Shown here: piece after piece, positions 51,801-59,440 of the stretch | Numbering within the stretch: the stretch's first letter is position 1 | Layout of the letters: the number at the start of each line of letters is the position of its first letter | Source of the DNA: CAYSNP01 sp964432485 | GTDB taxonomy: Bacteria; Bacillota; Clostridia; Christensenellales; DTU072 | Assembly: GCA_964432485.1 (NCBI GenBank) | Contig: CAYSNP010000001.1 | Span: forward strand, 40,115 to 104,114 | Reading direction: 5' to 3' | DNA: 64,000 bases | Notes under the pieces: model-generated | What the model was told of the DNA's origin: nothing | What the model saw: the letters and a program-made list of their open reading frames with translations, nothing else | Databases searched by the model: none | Made by a program: the position numbers and the translations under genes

Positions 51801-52913
51801 TCAAGTTTGCTCCTTATGCAAATTTAATTGCTTTAAATATAACTGCCCATCTATGGGCAACTGTACCTTTTTTTGCAGCCAATTAGAAAGATAAATACCG
51901 TTTATCAGCGTAAGAGATGGCAATCCCTCGCTGGCTTTGGCTATAAGCGGCTCGCCCTTTTCAATAGCGCGCGCAAAATTGGCAAGTATATTTCTTTGCT
52001 GACCCAATAAGGTATCCCGTATCTTATTAAGTATACCATAATTATACCTTTTTCTTGCAATTATACTTGTCCCGTACCTTCCGCCTTTAGTGCAAGCGTT
52101 TACTTGCGGCTCGGGGATGCTTAGTTTATCAAAGATCAATTTTGAGCCCTCAATAATTATGCGTCCGCCCTCTCCAACTATTTCCAGCCTGTTTGTGCCG
52201 GGCAAATCGTGAGTGCTGGCAATAAAAACAGTATCAAAATCTTTATATTCCAGTATAGCCAGCACATCGTTTTCCGTAGATATTGTTCTGCCTACGGTTT
52301 TGCATTTAGCGGTAATAGCTTGAGGCAAGCCAAGCAACCATTGCAGCAAATCAAGCTGATGTACACATTGATTAATAAGCACTCCGCCGCCTTCCCCCGA
52401 CCATGAAGCACGCCAACCCGATTGATTATAGTAAGATTGACTGCGATACCAATTTGTTATAATCCAACTAGCCCTTTTTATAGCGCCAAGCTGACCGCTA
52501 TCTATAATTTGTTTAGCTTTTTTATAAATATTATTAGTTCTTTGATTAAACATAATGGCAAAAATAGCATTAGGCATTTCTTTTGCTACATTTATTGCGG
52601 CAATACCGTCTTGTATATCCACCGCTAAAGGCTTTTCTACCAAAGTATGCAATCCGCGCGCTAGCGCATATCTTGCAATTTCGCAATGTGAGCGGTGAGG
52701 AGTTGCAACAATAACAGCATCAAGACCGCCATTATCAATCATATCTTTATAATCGGTATAAGTAGCAATTTTACCGCCTTTATACTTAGCTAATTTCTGC
52801 TTATCAATATCGCAAACAGCGTGTAGCCGCAGACTGCCTGCCAATCTTGCTTGTATATTTAAGGCATGTACCTTACCCATTCTGCCAATGCCAACAAGCC
52901 CTACTTTTACCAT
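51801..52913 (-). CDS. Gfo/Idh/MocA-family oxidoreductase (paralogue 2)
   Basis: A 370-residue NAD(P)-dependent dehydrogenase. GLVGIGRMGKVHALNIQ begins the Rossmann fold, VEKPLAVD near 92-99 is the family EKP motif, and SWSGEGGGVLINQCVHQLDLLQWLLG is the central block. It shares that block and most of its layout with the 47869-49020 protein, so the two arose by duplication within or before this operon. It follows uxuB directly without a gap. Substrate unknown, presumably a sugar acid or its glycoside. Confidence 0.88.
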   Translation of the reverse strand: MVKVGLVGIGRMGKVHALNIQARLAGSLRLHAVCDIDKQKLAKYKGGKIATYTDYKDMIDNGGLDAVIVATPHRSHCEIARYALARGLHTLVEKPLAVDIQDGIAAINVAKEMPNAIFAIMFNQRTNNIYKKAKQIIDSGQLGAIKRASWIITNWYRSQSYYNQSGWRASWSGEGGGVLINQCVHQLDLLQWLLGLPQAITAKCKTVGRTISTENDVLAILEYKDFDTVFIASTHDLPGTNRLEIVGEGGRIIIEGSKLIFDKLSIPEPQVNACTKGGRYGTSIIARKRYNYGILNKIRDTLLGQQRNILANFARAIEKGEPLIAKASEGLPSLTLINGIYLSNWLQKKVQLPIDGQLYLKQLNLHKEQT

Positions 52914-53741
52914 TTACACCCCCGAATATGCGCTAAAACCGCCGTCAATAGGCAGCACAATCCCCGTAACAAAGCCAGAGGCATCATTGTCAGCTAAGAA
53001 CAATAACGCACCTGCCAAATCCTGAGGCACTCCAAACCTATTCATTGGAGTATGAGTTAGTATTTTTTTGCTTCTCTCTGTAAGACTTCCGTCCCCGTTA
53101 TACAAAAGTTGCTTATTTTGGCTTGTAGCAAAAAAGCCAGGTGCAAGCGCATTAACTCTTATGCCCTTAGGCGCAAAATGCACCGCCAGCCATTGCGTAA
53201 AGTTGCTGATTGCGGCTTTTGCACCGCTATATGCGGGGATTTTGGTAAGCGGCTGAAAAGCGTTCATACTGGAGATATTAATAATAACCCCACCGCTTTG
53301 CAGCTCTGCACCAAACACTTGAGTAGTTAAAAAGGCACCTAAAAAGTTTAGGTCAAAGACAAAACGAACACCCTTTTCGTCTAAATCAAAAAAAGATTTC
53401 TCTACATTTTCTTTTTGCCAAACCTCATTGCTTGTTGTAGCGCTTGGATGATTGCCTCCTGCGCCGTTTATTAAAATATCTATTTTGCCAAACTGCGCCA
53501 AAACTGCTGTTTTGCAGCTTTGCAAGTCCTGTTTATCCAATACATTTGCTTTATAAGCTATTGCCTTGCCGCCTTTTTTTGCTATATTGTCAGCTACAAC
53601 TTGCGCTCCTTCTGCATTTATATCCAAAAGCGCCACACTTGCCCCTGCTTTTGCAAGAGTTTCGGCAAAAGCGGAGCATAGCACTCCTGCCGCTCCGGTA
53701 ATTGCTACTACTTTGCCTGTTAAATTGACTTGATAGCTCAT
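52914..53741 (-). CDS. uxuB: D-mannonate oxidoreductase, SDR type
   Basis: Reduces D-fructuronate to D-mannonate. The 275-residue short-chain dehydrogenase has the coenzyme motif TGAAGVLCSAFAETLAKAG (residue 13 on), the structural INGAGGNHPS, the catalytic Ser in INISSMNAF and Tyr-Lys in YSGAKAA. The insert EKSFFDLDEKGVRFVFDLNFLG is typical of fructuronate reductases of this type. ATG at 53741 overlaps the uxuA TAA by one base, with AGGAG ahead; the frame also runs upstream to 53771, which is discarded. Confidence 0.92.
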   Translation of the reverse strand: MSYQVNLTGKVVAITGAAGVLCSAFAETLAKAGASVALLDINAEGAQVVADNIAKKGGKAIAYKANVLDKQDLQSCKTAVLAQFGKIDILINGAGGNHPSATTSNEVWQKENVEKSFFDLDEKGVRFVFDLNFLGAFLTTQVFGAELQSGGVIINISSMNAFQPLTKIPAYSGAKAAISNFTQWLAVHFAPKGIRVNALAPGFFATSQNKQLLYNGDGSLTERSKKILTHTPMNRFGVPQDLAGALLFLADNDASGFVTGIVLPIDGGFSAYSGV

Positions 53742-54781
53742 TACTGTTCTCCTTTTTGTAGTGCTTCCCAAATGCCGGCAAGATACATTGCGCCTAAAGC
53801 TCTATCATAAAGACCATAGCCCGGCCTCCCTTCTTCGCCCCAAATCATTCTGCCATGGTCGGGTCTGATATAACCGTCAAATCCGCTGTTATATAGCGCT
53901 TTCATTATTTTATATATATCCAAACTGCCGCACTTGGTAGGATGCGCAACTTCAGAAAAGCTGCGCTCACCCGTGATTTTGATATTGCGCAAATGAGCAA
54001 AATGAATGCGGCCTTTTAGTTTATGCACCATAGAGGGCAAATCATTGGCAATAGCCGCACCTAGCGAGCCCGTACAAAAAGTAACTCCGTTCGCAATAGA
54101 TGTATTAAGCGCAAACAATTTTTGATAACTGCTTTCGTCTACAATAATTCGGGGTAAACCAAAAATCCCCCATGGCGGGTCATCGGGATGAATTGCCATT
54201 TTTACTCCGCATTCTTCACAAACAGGAATAATTTCATTTAAGAAGCCTTTTAAGCTGTTCCATAAATCTTTATCTGTAAAGCCTTTATATTTAGCTAAAA
54301 CTTCTCTTAATTCCTCTTGAGAATAGCTGGCATCCCAACCTGGCAGCGCCAGTTCGCTTTCCATTGGATTCATTGCTAGGACTGCTTTTTCATTATAATA
54401 AAGCGCCTTGCTGTTATCGGGCAAAACTTTGGCAAGGTCGCTCCTTAGCCAGTCAAATACCGGCATAAAGTTATAACATATCACTTTTACGCCAACTTTT
54501 GCCAGCCTGACAATATTGGTCTTATATGCTTCTATATGTGCTTTTGCCTTACCTGACCCCAGCTTAATGTCCTCACTTACCGGCACGCTTTCTACCACTT
54601 CGAAACTTAGCCCGCTTGCACGCGCCTTTGCTGCAAGCTCATTTATACTTGCCTTACTCCAAGCAGTACCTACCGGAGTATCGTATATAGCAGAAACAAT
54701 TCCGTCAATTACCGGAATTTGGCGAATATTCTCCAGCGTTACCTTATCGCTTTCCCCATACCATCTAAAAACAAGTTTCAT
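53741..54781 (-). CDS. uxuA: Mannonate dehydratase
   Basis: Dehydrates D-mannonate to 2-keto-3-deoxygluconate with Fe2+/Mn2+. The 346-residue TIM-barrel protein begins MKLVFRWYGESDKVTLENIRQIP, a family hallmark, and has the conserved MAIHPDDPPWGIFGLPRI, HFAHLRNI and YIRPDHGRMIWGE segments with the metal ligands. It follows the AraC regulator gene by nine bases and overlaps uxuB by one. It forms the third step of the glucuronate route encoded here. Confidence 0.97.
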   Translation of the reverse strand: MKLVFRWYGESDKVTLENIRQIPVIDGIVSAIYDTPVGTAWSKASINELAAKARASGLSFEVVESVPVSEDIKLGSGKAKAHIEAYKTNIVRLAKVGVKVICYNFMPVFDWLRSDLAKVLPDNSKALYYNEKAVLAMNPMESELALPGWDASYSQEELREVLAKYKGFTDKDLWNSLKGFLNEIIPVCEECGVKMAIHPDDPPWGIFGLPRIIVDESSYQKLFALNTSIANGVTFCTGSLGAAIANDLPSMVHKLKGRIHFAHLRNIKITGERSFSEVAHPTKCGSLDIYKIMKALYNSGFDGYIRPDHGRMIWGEEGRPGYGLYDRALGAMYLAGIWEALQKGEQ

Positions 54782-54790
54782 TACAGCTCC

Positions 54791-55648
54791 TTATTGCATC
54801 TTTTTATAGTATTCTTTAGGCGTCAAGCCAAACTCTGTCTTAAACACCCTAAAGAAATTGGATAAATTATTATATCCACACTCTTGGCTGGCGTCTTGCA
54901 CGCTTTTGCCGCTAAGCAGCAATTCTTTAGCCAGCGACAGCCTTTTTAAAGTGATATATCTGCCTATATTAATGCCTAAATGCCTTTTGAACTCATGCGC
55001 TAAATAATATTTGTTTACTTCTAACTTATCCGCAATGCTGTCCAGTCTTAAATCAAAGGTTAAATTGGTGTTGATATATGCTAATGCTTTTTCAAGAATA
55101 GGAGTCCTTTGAGCACTATGCTGATTTGCATTTGCATTTATACTTAAATAATTGGCAAGGCTAATTAAAATATATTGGATATATGCCTTAGGCAAAATAT
55201 CTGCACCAAAACTATTGTTATCCGTAATGTCAAGCAGCTTGTACAGGCACGATTTTACTAGGGGAGTAATGCGCTTATCATAGGAAATACGGTTGCGCCC
55301 TTCTTGCCCTGCCAGCTTAAAACATAAAGTTAAATCGGTTTTGTTACTAGAAAGCTCCTCTATCATTTTTTTAGATATCCATAACACAATGCGCTGATAT
55401 TTTTTGCCTTCTTCTAAAAAAACAGGTTTATGCAGTTTGCCGGGTGCAATCAGCATAATATCGCCGGGCAATAAGATATAAGAGCAGCAATCTATATCAT
55501 AGCTAACCCTGCCAGATATAAAGTAATACAATTCGTAAAAATCATGGTGATGCAATTCTACATCACAATGTACTTTTGTGCTATAATTGAATATTTCATA
55601 ACCTTCATTTTGCATTACTTGGCGTTGTGTAAACTTATTTATTTTCAT
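54791..55648 (-). CDS. AraC-family transcriptional regulator with cupin N-domain
   Basis: About 285 residues. The N-terminal cupin sensor contains VELHHHDFYELYYFISGRVSYDIDC and LLPGDIMLIAPGKLHKPV; the C-terminal 100 residues hold the two helix-turn-helix motifs, ending with the AraC signature QDASQECGYNNLSNFFRVFKTEFGLTPKEYYKKM. It lies inside the glucuronate operon, so it probably senses a uronate intermediate and controls this operon. The ATG at 55648 lies two bases after the uxaC stop; no ribosome-binding site is visible, so the start is uncertain (another ATG is at 55615, a TTG at 55687). Confidence 0.92.
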   Translation of the reverse strand: MKINKFTQRQVMQNEGYEIFNYSTKVHCDVELHHHDFYELYYFISGRVSYDIDCCSYILLPGDIMLIAPGKLHKPVFLEEGKKYQRIVLWISKKMIEELSSNKTDLTLCFKLAGQEGRNRISYDKRITPLVKSCLYKLLDITDNNSFGADILPKAYIQYILISLANYLSINANANQHSAQRTPILEKALAYINTNLTFDLRLDSIADKLEVNKYYLAHEFKRHLGINIGRYITLKRLSLAKELLLSGKSVQDASQECGYNNLSNFFRVFKTEFGLTPKEYYKKMQ

Positions 55649-55650
55649 AG

Positions 55651-57045
55651 CTATATCTGTAAGTAATTTTTTATATTGTAATAGCAAATATCTTTTACTA
55701 TTTTTGCAAGCAGCCCTTCATCGGCGGGAAATTCGCCTTTTTCTACCTTATCCCCTATAAAAGAGCAAAGCAAGCGACGGTAAAACTCATGACGCACAAA
55801 AGATAAAAAGCTGCGGGAGTCCGTAAGCATCCCCAAAGAAGTGCCAAAATGCGCTAAAGTTGACATAGTATTCATTTGTTGGTAAATGCCGCTGATATTG
55901 TCATTAAACCACCAAGCCGCACCAAGCTGCAGGCTGCAACCTTTGCTTGAAAAGTTGCCTAACATTGAAGTTAAGGCAGAATAATATATAGGATTAAGCG
56001 AATATACAATAACTTTAGATAATGCGCCTGCGCTGTGTAAACTATCAAACAGTTTGCCTAGCGCCGCTACAAAAGGCGCATCGGAAATACTGTCATAGCC
56101 GGCATCTGCGCCAAGTGCCTTATACATTAAGGTATTGTTATCCCTAACAGCGCCCAAATGCAGTTGTGTTGCCCAACCCTTTTTGGAAAATGCGCTCATT
56201 AAGTAATGCAAGGTGTGCCAAACAAAGGCATCCCTTTCCTTTAGCGTGGGTTGCTTGCCGCATAGCTTTTTCTCCAATGCCTTTTCGGCATAATTTATAG
56301 ACGCATTGCTATAATGCAGTTCAGTAAAAGAAATATCCGCAAGCACACAGCCGCTTTTGCTAAAATACTCTATTTGAAAATCCAACGCTTGTAAATAGTG
56401 AGAATAATTTGATATATCAATATTTGTAGCTTTGCTTAATTTGTTAATAGCATCTAAAAAAATCTCTTTATCAATTTGAATCAACTTATCCGGTCTAAAA
56501 GTAGGCAATACTGCGGTAGGACAAGTCTTGCTATTGTTGATAAGTTTATGATATTCCAGCCTGCTAAATCCCTCATCAGTAGTACAAAGGCTCTCTACAT
56601 TAAAAAACTCAAGTGCTTTTACAGGAGATAAGCTATTGCTTTTTATATAATCATTAGCTTTTCCCCATATCACTTGCGCATTTTTTTCACTTATTATCTC
56701 GGCAATCCCAAAACATCTGCGCAATTCCAACGCCGACCAATGGTAAAGAGGACTGTTTATCGCATATTGAAGCACCTTAATATAATGATAAAACTTCTGC
56801 CAATCATCTGATGCTCCGGTAATATACTGCTCGTCCACCCCTGCAGCCCGCATTAGCCTCCATTTATAATGGTCGCCATATAGCCAGATTTGAGCTAAAT
56901 TGCAATATACTTGATCGTTATATATTTCTTGCGGCTCTAAATGGCAATGATAATCTATAATAGGCAATGCTTGCGCATATTCACCAAACAATTTGACAGC
57001 CGTTGCAGAATCAAGAAGATAGTCCTTTCCCATAAATTCTTTCAT
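55651..57045 (-). CDS. uxaC: Glucuronate isomerase
   Basis: Converts D-glucuronate to D-fructuronate (and galacturonate to tagaturonate). The 464-residue amidohydrolase-fold enzyme has the metal motif IIDYHCHLEPQEIY near the start, GDHYKWRLMRAAGV, TQLHLGAVRDNN and the GMLTDSRSFLSFVRHEFYRRLLCSFIG block near the C-terminus. The ATG at 57045 is chosen: GAGGA is six bases upstream, and an ATG at 57057 would be at or before the predicted transcription start. First gene of the glucuronate operon. Confidence 0.96.
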   Translation of the reverse strand: MKEFMGKDYLLDSATAVKLFGEYAQALPIIDYHCHLEPQEIYNDQVYCNLAQIWLYGDHYKWRLMRAAGVDEQYITGASDDWQKFYHYIKVLQYAINSPLYHWSALELRRCFGIAEIISEKNAQVIWGKANDYIKSNSLSPVKALEFFNVESLCTTDEGFSRLEYHKLINNSKTCPTAVLPTFRPDKLIQIDKEIFLDAINKLSKATNIDISNYSHYLQALDFQIEYFSKSGCVLADISFTELHYSNASINYAEKALEKKLCGKQPTLKERDAFVWHTLHYLMSAFSKKGWATQLHLGAVRDNNTLMYKALGADAGYDSISDAPFVAALGKLFDSLHSAGALSKVIVYSLNPIYYSALTSMLGNFSSKGCSLQLGAAWWFNDNISGIYQQMNTMSTLAHFGTSLGMLTDSRSFLSFVRHEFYRRLLCSFIGDKVEKGEFPADEGLLAKIVKDICYYNIKNYLQI

Positions 57046-57061
57046 ATTTGTCCTCATAATT

Positions 57062-57089
57062 AGTATAGCATAAAAAACAACTTTTGCAA
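57062..57089 (-). promoter_or_regulatory. Promoter of the glucuronate operon
   Basis: Minus-strand TTGCAA (57084-57089) and TATACT (57062-57067), 16 bases apart, with an extended -10 (TGC before TATACT). A 7-bp inverted repeat TTAATTT-ATA-AAATTAA at 57100-57116 lies just upstream of the -35 box and could bind the AraC regulator or act as an UP element. Confidence 0.65.
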
Positions 57090-57332
57090 GTAGTATATCT
57101 TAATTTATAAAATTAATATGATTTATTGGTATCGTGTTTTACAATTTCAGAGTGTTTAGCTATCCTTCCTTATCGCCATAAACATATAAATCAATATCTA
57201 GTATGGGTCTTATAACAAAACTCAATTGCTTCTCTAGTTGGCGCAAGGCTCGGTATCACTTCGCCTGTATATGGCATCTTATTTGTTACATTGCTTAGCT
57301 AAAATAAAAAATATGGCAAGATGTTAATTAAA
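57090..57332. other. Intergenic stretch without recognised gene
   Basis: Between the glucuronate promoter and tRNA-Gln there are about 240 bases. Apart from the AT-rich inverted repeat at 57100-57116 I see no coding region longer than about 30 codons, no strong hairpin and no repeat. A short minus-strand frame here may be a degraded gene end, but I cannot assign it. Confidence 0.3.
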
Positions 57333-57406
57333 TGGCTGGGGTAGATGGATTCGAACCACCGATGCGGGAGTCAGAGTCCCGAGCCTTACCGCTTGGCGAT
57401 ACCCCA
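57333..57406 (-). tRNA. tRNA-Gln (anticodon CTG)
   Basis: On the minus strand the acceptor stem TGGGGTA pairs with TACCCCA, followed by G and an encoded CCA. The anticodon stem CGGGA/TCCCG holds the loop CTCTGAC, anticodon CTG (complement of 57372-57374), reading CAG. The T arm GGTGG-TTCGAAT-CCATC is canonical. Confidence 0.94.
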
Positions 57407-57424
57407 TAGTTTTCAACTTTTACA

Positions 57425-57453
57425 ATTTTACATTAGTATGCTCATTTAGTCAA
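57425..57453 (-). promoter_or_regulatory. Promoter of tRNA-Gln
   Basis: Minus-strand TTGACT (57448-57453) and TAAAAT (57425-57430), spaced by 17 bases, ending 18 bases before the tRNA 5' end. Confidence 0.75.
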
Positions 57454-57513
57454 GCATAACCGGTATATAGATAAGCAGCGTTATATGTTTTTTTCATTTC
57501 TCGCTACCAGAGT

Positions 57514-57543
57514 TTGACTTTACAATTTGCTTTGAGGTATACT
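57514..57543 (+). promoter_or_regulatory. Promoter of purF
   Basis: TTGACT (57514-57519) and TATACT (57538-57543) with 18 bases between. AGGAGAG at 57551 lies 13 bases before the ATG. No purine riboswitch or PurBox was recognised in the short leader. Confidence 0.65.
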
Positions 57544-57568
57544 TAACTAAAGGAGAGCGAAATATCTT

Positions 57569-59017
57569 ATGGCACGCAAATTAAATGAAGAATGCGGCGT
57601 TTTTGGCATTTATAATAAAAATAATCTGCATACTGCAAAACTGGTATATTATGGACTTTTTGCCCTTCAGCATAGAGGTCAGGAAAGCTGCGGAATTGCT
57701 GTTAACAATGACAATAAAATCACTTGCGTAAAAGATGTCGGGCTAGTTAGCGATGTATTTAATACCCATATACTTGAGGAGCTACTAGGCTCAATTGCAG
57801 TAGGTCATGTTCGCTACTCTAATATCGGCTATAACACCAGAGAAAATGCGCAACCTTTATGCGCCCGTTATATTAAAGGCACGGTAACCATAGCGCATAA
57901 TGGCAATATTGCCAATGCTCATATTTTGCGTAAAGAGCTTATGGAAGAAGGCGCAATTTTTCAATCTGCAACCGATAGTGAAGTTATTGCTTTTCTTATT
58001 GCAAAGGAAAGGAAAAGTAGCGCCAGTATCGAACAAGCAATAGCAAAGGTTATGCCAAAACTTATTGGCTCTTATTCTTTACTTGTTATGAGCCCCAGAA
58101 AACTTATTGCTGTGCGTGACCCCAACGGTATTAGACCGCTATGTATCGGCAAAATTGAGGATAGCTATATCTTTGCTTCCGAAAGCTGCGCGCTTGATGC
58201 TATACAAGCCGAATTTTTAAGGGATGTAAACCCCGGCGAAATAGTTGTAGTTTCTCCCAACTCCACTTATTCGCTGACTACCCAATGTTTAGGCAAAGGT
58301 GCATTGTGCATTTTTGAGCATATTTATTTTGCCCGCCCCGATAGCATAATAGATGGGGTTAGCGTATATGAAGCTCGCAAAAATGGCGGCAAAATCTTAG
58401 CAAAACGTTTTCCTGTTGAAGCGGACATTGTAGTTGGCGCGCCTGACAGCGGCCTGGTAAGCGCAATTGGATATGCCGAGGAAAGCAAAATCCCTTATAG
58501 TGACGGTCTAATTAAGAACCGCTATATCGGCAGGACTTTTATTAAGCCCGGAGAAGAAATGCGTGCTGACAGCGTGGCAGTTAAACTTAATGTACTTAAA
58601 AATACCATTGAGGGCAAAAGGGTGATTGTAATAGACGATTCTATAGTTCGCGGCACTACAATGACTCGAATTATTGAGATTCTCAGGAGTGCGGGCGCAA
58701 AGGAAATACATGTACGCATTAGCAGTCCGCCTTTTTCCTACCCTTGCTATTTTGGCACAGATATTTCCAATCAAAAAGAGCTTACTTACGACCCTTCGCT
58801 AAAGGATGATGCAATTGAAGCGCTTAGAAAAAAAATAAATGCGGATAGCTTGCACTTTTTACCATATGAAGAGATACCTAACCTTGCTCCAGCATCTGCC
58901 CTTGATTTTTGCGTAGGTTGCTTTACCGGCAAATATATTATGCCCATAGAAGATGATAGCAAAAAACAAACTAAACATATTATTGATCTTAATTATAGCG
59001 TAAAACCAAAAAGCTAA
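57569..59017 (+). CDS. purF: Amidophosphoribosyltransferase
   Basis: First committed step of purine synthesis: glutamine plus PRPP to phosphoribosylamine. A short propeptide precedes the N-terminal nucleophile in NEECGVFGIY (C9 before processing), followed by LQHRGQESCGIAV and HVRYSNIG of the glutaminase. The PRPP loop VIVIDDSIVRGTT is near 355. Cysteines in YPCYFGTD and FCVGCFTG indicate the Fe-S-containing B. subtilis type. At 482 residues it is normal. It stands alone between two tRNA genes, away from purB, and is followed by the tRNA-Leu promoter. Confidence 0.97.
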   Translation: MARKLNEECGVFGIYNKNNLHTAKLVYYGLFALQHRGQESCGIAVNNDNKITCVKDVGLVSDVFNTHILEELLGSIAVGHVRYSNIGYNTRENAQPLCARYIKGTVTIAHNGNIANAHILRKELMEEGAIFQSATDSEVIAFLIAKERKSSASIEQAIAKVMPKLIGSYSLLVMSPRKLIAVRDPNGIRPLCIGKIEDSYIFASESCALDAIQAEFLRDVNPGEIVVVSPNSTYSLTTQCLGKGALCIFEHIYFARPDSIIDGVSVYEARKNGGKILAKRFPVEADIVVGAPDSGLVSAIGYAEESKIPYSDGLIKNRYIGRTFIKPGEEMRADSVAVKLNVLKNTIEGKRVIVIDDSIVRGTTMTRIIEILRSAGAKEIHVRISSPPFSYPCYFGTDISNQKELTYDPSLKDDAIEALRKKINADSLHFLPYEEIPNLAPASALDFCVGCFTGKYIMPIEDDSKKQTKHIIDLNYSVKPKS

Positions 59018-59037
59018 TTATTATCTCTCTTAACTTG

Positions 59038-59066
59038 TTGACAGCAAGGCGGGGATAATGTAATAT
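59038..59066 (+). promoter_or_regulatory. Promoter of tRNA-Leu
   Basis: A perfect TTGACA (59038-59043) and TAATAT (59061-59066) are 17 bases apart, 30 bases before the tRNA and 20 bases after the purF stop. Confidence 0.75.
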
Positions 59067-59096
59067 ATTAATACATCTATATTTATTATTGAAAAT

Positions 59097-59179
59097 GCGG
59101 TCGTGGCGGAACAGGCAGACGCGTACGTTTGAGGGGCGTATGGGCAACCGTATGGGTTCAATTCCCATCGACCGCACCA
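59097..59179 (+). tRNA. tRNA-Leu (anticodon GAG)
   Basis: Acceptor GCGGTCG (59097-59103) pairs with CGACCGC (59169-59175), followed by A and an encoded CCA. The anticodon stem TACGT/GCGTA encloses loop TTGAGGG with GAG at 59131-59133, reading CUC/CUU. A long variable arm marks it as a class II tRNA. Accessory DNA begins just beyond its terminator. Confidence 0.95.
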
Positions 59180-59184
59180 CCAAG

Positions 59185-59231
59185 ACACACCAAAAAGGAG
59201 CGTATAACAACTCCCAAAAGGTGTGTTTTTT
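59185..59231 (+). terminator. Terminator of tRNA-Leu
   Basis: Outer stem ACACACC/GGTGTGT (59185-59191 and 59220-59226) with an inner GGAG/CTCC pairing is followed by a run of six T. Confidence 0.8.
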
Positions 59232-59325
59232 CTTTGTTTTAGGCTGTTTTTGATAGTTTTCTTATTTATTACTTATCGTTTTGCACAAATTACATAATTA
59301 AGGGATTGGTTCTATCCTTGCTCAA

Positions 59326-59368
59326 GTCGAACGATATGGCTAATTTTAGGTATATGTCGAACGATATG
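59326..59368. repeat. Pair of 13-base direct repeats
   Basis: GTCGAACGATATG occurs at 59326-59338 and again at 59356-59368, exactly 30 bases apart from start to start, in a 200-base gene-free stretch between the tRNA-Leu terminator and the end of the SEC-C gene. A spacing of close to three helical turns suggests a protein-binding or recombination site. Confidence 0.6.
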
Positions 59369-59440
59369 TCTTATATATTTTGAATAAATTCTTTAGCAGT
59401 TGTATTGCAGGTATTTTGCAAAGTTTTTTTGAATCACAAT

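Noticed and set aside
57450..57568. Purine riboswitch or PurR box upstream of purF
   Set aside because: The leader after the promoter is only about 20 bases and no conserved riboswitch core or PurBox-like CGAA pair was visible.
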